DNA of 64,000 nt from Diabrotica undecimpunctata (Eukaryota > Arthropoda > Insecta > Coleoptera > Chrysomelidae). Shown here piece after piece: positions 58,500-64,000 of this stretch. Position numbers and translations under genes: made by a program. The stretch spans positions 160,266,328-160,330,327 of the forward strand of contig NC_092806.1 of assembly GCF_040954645.1 (NCBI RefSeq), read 5' to 3'. The notes under the pieces were generated by a model that was not told the origin of the DNA, did no database searches, and saw only the letters and a list, made by a program, of their open reading frames with translations. The number at the start of each line of letters is the position of its first letter. Positions within the stretch are counted from its first letter, which is position 1.

Positions 58500-60230
58500 G
58501 AAAGTGAGTGACGTTGAGTGGCTAAAAAATAGATTTTGACCAATAATTTGATAGTTTTTGTAAGTTTGAGCAAGTTCAACAAGTTTATCGAATATTCTCT
58601 GCCTTATGAGTGACTAAAAAGTAGATCGCGAACAATAATTTGATAGTTTTGGTAAATTTGACGAGGTTTTATAAGTTTATCAGATAGTATCGCTTATTGA
58701 GTGACGTTGTGTGGCTAAAAAGTAGATTGTGAATATTAATTTGATAGTTTCTGTAAGTTTGACAATGTTTAACACATTTATTGAATATTTTCTCCCCTCT
58801 GAAGGACGCTTAATGGCTAAAAAGTAGGTTGTGAACAATAATTTCATAGATTTTGTATATTTGAGGAGGTTGAACGAGTTTATTGGATATAGTATATCTT
58901 TCTTAGTGACCTTAAGTGGCTAAAAAGTAGATTGTGAATAATAATTTGATAGTTTTTGCAAGTAAAAGAATCACAACAAGTTTGTCTGATATTATATCCC
59001 TTTTGAGTGACGTTAAGTGGCTAAAAAGTAGATTCTGAACAATAATTTGATAGTTTTTGTAAGTTTGACGAGGTTCAACAAGTTTATCGGATACTCCCTA
59101 CCTTCTGAGGGACGTTTAATGGCTAAAAAGTAGGTTGTGAACAATAATTTCATAGATTTTGTATATTTGAGGAGGTTGAACGAGTTTATTGGATATAGTA
59201 TATCTTTCTTAGTGACCTTAAGTGGCTAAAAAGTAGATTGTGAATAATAATTTGATAGTTTTTGCAAGTAAAAGAATCACAACAAGTTTGTCTGATATTA
59301 TATCCCTTTTGAGTGACGTTAAGTGGCTAAAAAGTAGATTCTGAACAATAATTTGATAGTTTTTGTAAGTTTGACGAGGTTCAACAAGTTTATCGGATAC
59401 TCCCTACCTTCTGAGGGACGTTTAATGGCTAAAAAGTAGGTTGTGAACAATAATTTCATAGATTTTGTATATTTGAGGAGGTTGAACGAGTTTATTGGAT
59501 ATAGTATATCTTTCTTAGTGACCTTAAGTGGCTAAAAAGTAGATTGTGAATAATAATTTGATAGTTTTTGCAAGTAAAAGAATCACAACAAGTTTGTCTG
59601 ATATTATATCCCTTTTGAGTGACGTTAAGTGGCTAAAAAGTAGATTCTGAACAATAATTTGATAGTTTTTGTAAGTTTGACGAGGTTCAACAAGTTTATC
59701 GGATACTCCCTACCTTCTGAGGGACGTTTAATGGCTAAAAAGTAGGTTGTGAACAATAATTTCATAGATTTTGTATATTTGAGGAGGTTGAACGAGTTTA
59801 TTGGATATAGTATATCTTTCTTAGTGACCTTAAGTGGCTAAAAAGTAGATTGTGAATAATAATTTGATAGTTTTTGCAAGTAAAAGAATCACAACAAGTT
59901 TGTCTGATATTATATCCCTTTTGAGTGACGTTAAGTGGCTAAAAAGTAGATTCTGAACAATAATTTGATAGTTTTTGTAAGTTTGACGAGGTTCAACAAG
60001 TTTATCGGATACTCCCTACCTTCTGAGGGACGTTTAATGGCTAAAAAGTAGGTTGTGAACAATAATCTCATAGTTTTTGTAAATTTGGGGAGGTTGAACA
60101 AGTTTATTGAAAGGTATTTCTTTATTAAGGACATTCAGTGACTAAAAAGTAGATTGTGAACAATAATTTGATTGTTTTTATAGGTTTGAGGAAGCTCAAC
60201 AAGTTTATCTGATACTTTCTCCCCGTTCAT
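58500..60230. repeat. Satellite array of ~102-bp monomers
   Basis: Every monomer contains GTGGCTAAAAAGTAG (or close), then GAACAATAATTTGATAG, a T-rich part and CAAGTTTATCGGATA. The TGGCTAAAAA anchor occurs at 58519, 58611, 58712, 58814, 58917, 59018, 59120 and onwards, so monomers are mostly 101-103 bp. Outer monomers are the most divergent, as is usual at array edges. Confidence 0.95.
58801..60037. repeat. 306-bp higher-order repeat, four copies
   Basis: Three different monomers form a unit repeated with almost no change; the GAGGGACGTTTAATGGC anchor recurs at 58801 (variant), 59107, 59413, 59719 and 60025, exactly 306 bp apart. Copies are far more alike than neighbouring monomers, showing recent amplification of the trimer. 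Confidence 0.95.
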
Positions 60231-62039
60231 AGTATTTCCCGATATTCTTTTTCTTTAGAGAATTCGATGCTGAAAAACATTACATTAAAATTATAATATA
60301 CTTATATTAAAAAAACGTAGTCATCACTCAAGTATATGTCAAATGAAAGACCTCAACTAGCGGATCAATTTCGGCATATCGCCTAACTTTTCTAGGGAAT
60401 ACTTCATGGAACAATCGAAAAAACCACGTTTTACTAAGCAACGGCTGTCCTTGAAGCAATTACACGAAAAATTCATTAAAATAATTATTTTAAGCATTGT
60501 AAACCAATCTCAAAACAAAAACTCGAATAGTATGCAACGAAAGCTTAAACCCATTTAGGAAGTATAAAAATATCTATAATTTTTGGAAACAATCCACCTA
60601 TACAAACTTACGTGTAATTTTCAGATCTAGGTCTAAAAAAATAACAAAAAAAAAGCATTCGTATGGCAGTTTGGTATCAAAAACAGTTTTATTGTCCTTT
60701 TACTGGACAAGAACTTAACCTAAAGTAGTGTTTATATTCAAATATATTAATATTGACAGTTTGTTCGTGGAACCAATCATGGATCATGCGCAAACTACAA
60801 TTTGCACAACTCTAGTTGTCACAAAGGTGTCGAAAAATGTGAACTGGGAATTTTTTTAAATGAAATCTTATTAACTGTTTAGTATATTATGTAGTTTTAT
60901 CATTTTGAATTATAAAAAAGCCAAACAATAGCCAAAATGAACATTGAACAACTGTTGTATTGTCAGTTACAAAAATTTAATAGTTTGGATGTCCTAACAT
61001 GTGATTCAAAAGTAAACAAATGACGTCCCAGACACCAAAAATACTTTATTTTAATAGTATATTAAACTGAATTAGGCATGCCAATTAGTCTCCACGAATA
61101 AACTTGAAGTTTACATGAACGGACAATTTTTTAAATATTCTAAAAATGATTTGCAATGATCATTTTTGTGATATAAAAAATATATTCGGTAAAAATAGTT
61201 TTTAGAAGTAACAAAGACTCAATTGTCTCGTTTTTAAAGAACTTATCCCAAAAATGAAATTAGTTCTGTTTTAATTAGTGATATTAGTGCAAACAATGGA
61301 GACTCTGGGGGATTCACACAAAACGTACAATATTTTAATATGTAATCTACAGTTGTATCGTTAGGATAGTACTGGAAGCAAGTTATCATTCGTCTAACTT
61401 TAAATAAAAATGAAAAATTATATATAATCATTCAGAATTCTTCGAAGAACCATTATTGTTGTTTTTTCTTATAATTTTGAGGACACACATATACATAAGT
61501 GATGCCCAGAGGCAAAAACAACTTTAAGTGATCTCCCAGTTCGACACACTGTTGTATTCTCTCTCTACTTGAAGTAATGTTCAGTAAACTCTCAAATAGA
61601 TAAGTCGTATTCATTTTAATCGCCCTATGTAGTGCATTTTTATAGATAAGTACTATATAACAGATCCAAGTTGAGTCGTGTAGCTCAAATGTGCGCCATC
61701 AAATAGAAAATAATGGAGGGCAGATTTTGTATGAAGTAAGATGCTCAGATTCGATTACAAAATCACAAATAGAGTACCTTTTGTATGTTAAAATCCCCTT
61801 ATGTACTGGACGATATAGGAATAAGTGTATTAAGAATGTGTTTGTGTGCACATTGTATATATTCGTGAACAAAATTACACCATTAACATTTTTTTTAAAT
61901 ATTCGAAAATAATAAATTATTTTATTATTTTTGACGTTCCAAAAAAATGCATTAAAATTACAGTCGACTTTGATTGTTATTGACCAATACTATAAGTAAA
62001 ATCGAACGACTGAGCTTTCTTATTGAAACCATTTCGGTA
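60231..62039. other. Gene-free AT-rich stretch
   Basis: No coding region recognised. Small open frames lack support. Confidence 0.4.
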
Positions 62040-62141
62040 TATAGGGTCACGTGTGGTGGCCGATCTGTAATATTTTATGAACACGGCATCTACAGTTTCA
62101 GGTTATGTCATTTTCGTGTGCGCAGTGGCAAAGCGAGAAGT

Positions 62142-62606
62142 TGTAACGGGATTTAATTAAGAATCAGATCTAAGTAACCTAATTCAGTTTAAAAATTTAA
62201 AATCCTTTTAATAAAATTACACTATTATTGCGAAACGCGATTGTTTGTTTATGACATTGAAAATATCGGTGTAACGAGGACGCACGTTTGAAAGTTTCGT
62301 AGTGAAATTTGCAATGTAATCAAAACCTTATTAAATAATGTGTACAATTATTATGAGTAGGATTACAATGAGTAGAATTATTATTAAAAATGAAGAATCA
62401 AGAGAACTGTCGAAGTTAGTGTTGTCATCGGTCAACTGGGTACTCTCTATTATTGTACTTCGAGAACTAATAAAGGAATTATGAGTATCTAGCGAGTTCG
62501 AGTAATTAACCACCTGCAGGGGGTAAACTACCCCTAGAGTTCCACTATATGGAACTCTTGATGGAACAATCCCATAAAGGTTATAAGAATATACAACATC
62601 ATTATA
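62142..62606. mobile_element. 465-bp insertion, possible solo LTR
   Basis: Compared with the second copy of the surrounding duplication, which reads GCGAGAAGTAGTGGAGC without interruption, the first copy carries 465 bp flanked by AAGT at 62138-62141 and 62607-62610. The insert starts TGTAACGGG and contains AATAAA near 62468, with about 130 bp after it. A 4-bp duplication, a TG start and a poly(A) signal suggest a solo LTR, but the end (CATTATA) is not the usual CA. Confidence 0.6.
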
Positions 62607-62716
62607 AAGTAGTGGGAGCAGCTACCATCCTTGTTGTTGCTTTTTGGTCTCGTTCTTCGTGAGCCTCAAAATATAAAGTGAAATTTACTAAACAGTACTC
62701 TGCCATTCGTACATAA

Positions 62717-62830
62717 TGCTTATCAGCAATAACTTGATAGTTTTGCAAATTTGAGGAGATTCAACAAAATTATCGGATATTCTCTCCATTCTAAGTGACG
62801 TTCAGTGGCTAAAAAGTACATTGTGAACAA
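62717..62830. repeat. Isolated satellite monomer
   Basis: Shares AACTTGATAG, TTCAACAAAATTATCGGATA and CAGTGGCTAAAAAGTA with the array at 58500-60230, in the same orientation. Confidence 0.8.
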
Positions 62831-63065
62831 GAGGGAGATTTAAAAGTTTCAAAATTTCTTCTAGGATCACGTTTGGTGGCTGTTCTGTGATATTTTGTGA
62901 ACACGGCATCTACAGTTTAGAATTTTTCAGGTTGTCATTTTTGTATAAGCAGTGGCAAAGCGAGAAGTAGTGGAGCTACCATCTTTGTTGCTGCTTTTTT
63001 GGTCTTGTTCTTTGCGCATGTCAGGACATAAAGTGAAATTTACCAAACGGTACTCTGAGTACAGA

Positions 63066-63663
63066 GTTGGTTCCTAGAAGGCGATTTATTTTCTGTAAAA
63101 CGCCCGACTTGAACACATAATGCTGTTTGCTTCTTTTCTAGGTCGATTTTTTTATTCATACACAACAATTCGTCTTCACAATCTCTTGATTACTGTCATT
63201 TACTGCTGATATTACGTTTATAAAAGGTCCACCTAGAACTGCTGACCTAAAATCCGTTTGGCCAACCACAACTGAATAGCAAAAGAAGTAAATCGCAAAA
63301 TACTACTGTAAATGAGCCTAAACAAAGTACTAACGTCACATTGAGGCCACGAATCCCACTGCTTTCAATATATTAAACATTTTTCTAGCCGACTGCTATT
63401 TTCGTGCTTCATTCATTAACAGAAAGTTTAATTACTTAAAATATGACGACATCTCGTCGAATTCGTTCCCAATCGACGGTAGTCATCAAAATGGTAAATG
63501 TTTGGTTATAATTTAGTTGAATTTAATTTATATTAACAAATTTTGTTCACGAACTATAATGTCCACAAGAAAAATGTACAAATTGCGACCTTCTTGATAA
63601 CCTTTTCATTTTCTCGTATTAAAAATATGCACTATTTAAACAAGTCTTTGAAATCTCCTAATG
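63066..63663. other. Presumed 3' UTR and downstream region of the minus-strand gene
   Basis: No further coding region is firmly supported. A short plus-strand ATG frame at 63443-63493 ending at GTAAAT was seen but is too short to call. Confidence 0.35.
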
Positions 63664-63846
63664 TTAAGACACGACATCGATTTCTCTGGGAGAGGCAAGT
63701 GCCGGGGGGACAACTTGGATGATATTGTGTGAGGGCGAGTCGGCTAGGGGTTGTCGTACTCTGTTTTCGGCGGTTTCGCGGGCTTCGCTGGTGGCCTGCT
63801 TTATGGCTTCTTTGTACGGTCCTTTCTTCTTCTTGTTGTAGTGAAC
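63664..63846 (-). CDS. Last coding exon of an unidentified gene
   Basis: On the minus strand a T-rich acceptor (ATATTTTTTTAG) is followed by 60 open codons and a TAA at 63664-63666. The peptide starts VHYNKKKKGPYKEAIKQATS and ends ALASPREIDVVS. The local GC content and codon choice stand out from the AT-rich surroundings, as for real coding sequence. The lysine-rich start and proline-rich tail recall a cytoplasmic tail after a membrane segment, but this is speculation. The preceding exons lie beyond the right edge. A different frame is open over the same bases but does not begin at a splice site with a sensible end. Confidence 0.45.
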   Translation of the reverse strand, partial: VHYNKKKKGPYKEAIKQATSEARETAENRVRQPLADSPSHNIIQVVPPALASPREIDVVS

Positions 63847-64000
63847 CTAAAAAAATATTTTGATCGTGTATTTTTATTTTAAACATTTGAAAAAATACAC
63901 TATATAAAACAAACTCTTAGTTAAATACTACAAAGATCCATACAATTACGTAGAACATTTTTACCCGTTCAGAAAATGTTTTCTTTTTGGCAGCAAAAAT
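63847..64000 (-). other. Presumed intron of the edge gene
   Basis: AT-rich sequence upstream of the last exon's acceptor; no further exon before the window ends. Confidence 0.35.

Larger units (their letters stand above)
62040..63065. repeat. Duplicated segment around a satellite monomer
   Basis: A sequence with GAACACGGCATCTACAGTTT and CAGTGGCAAAGCGAGAAG occurs at 62046-62141, continues at 62607-62712 (GCTACCATCCTTGTTGTTGC) after an insertion, and recurs uninterrupted at 62866-63065. A single ~102-bp satellite monomer (62717-62830) lies between the two copies. Confidence 0.8.

Noticed and set aside
59931..60134. 67-codon open frame with internal repeat
   Set aside because: It falls inside the satellite array and its internal repeat reflects the monomer period.
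58500..60230. Regularly spaced repeats considered as a CRISPR-like array
   Set aside because: The repeats are contiguous monomers without unique spacers and the genome is eukaryotic; it is satellite DNA.
63443..63493. Short plus-strand ATG frame ending at GTAAAT
   Set aside because: Only 17 codons, weak donor, and it lies in the probable 3' UTR of the minus-strand gene.

Overview
The window is a piece of a TE-rich eukaryotic nuclear genome, almost certainly an insect and plausibly a beetle (the order is inferred). It is AT-rich, its host genes have GT-AG introns, and roughly half of the sequence is mobile-element debris. Many apparent long ORFs are retrotransposon reverse transcriptases or lie antisense to them.

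Host genes are confined mostly to 29.8-45.6 kb. They are: a first coding exon that looks like the F-BAR protein Cip4/Toca (minus, 29859-29903); a tRNA-Asp(GTC) gene (minus, 31660-31731); the GINS complex subunit Psf1/GINS1 (minus, four exons, 32674-35347, 194 aa, one GC-AG intron); and cortactin (plus, eight exons, 37741-45326, 541 aa, 4.5 cortactin repeats and a C-terminal SH3). Cortactin intron 5 holds a convincing alternative terminal exon with its own AATAAA, which would give an isoform without the SH3 domain. A last coding exon of an unidentified gene lies at the right edge (minus, 63664-63846).

0-29 kb is a graveyard of nested elements. Several non-LTR elements have exact target-site duplications (TSDs) and characteristic 3' microsatellite tails: (TA)n at 155-2234, (GAT)n at 3806-6518, and (AAG)n at 19464-21559. 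There are also fragments of Jockey-like and R1-like elements, Tc1/IS630-type and pogo-type transposases, and an unusual 2.6 kb element with ~650-700 bp inverted arms (8965-11572).

45-57 kb holds a second TE cluster. An RTE-like element (47-51.2 kb, minus) is split by a CR1/L2-like insertion (plus). A complete pogo-type transposon with TIRs and TA duplications (52543-56186) has a retrotransposon inserted in its transposase, with an 11-bp TSD. A 235-bp (AAG)-tailed fragment follows.

58.5-60.2 kb is a satellite of ~102-bp monomers organised into a 306-bp higher-order repeat. One monomer reappears 2.5 kb away inside a duplicated segment. One copy of that segment carries a 465-bp insertion, and the other copy preserves the empty site. 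All calls come from reading the sequence; family names for transposons rest on remembered motifs and should be confirmed by search.
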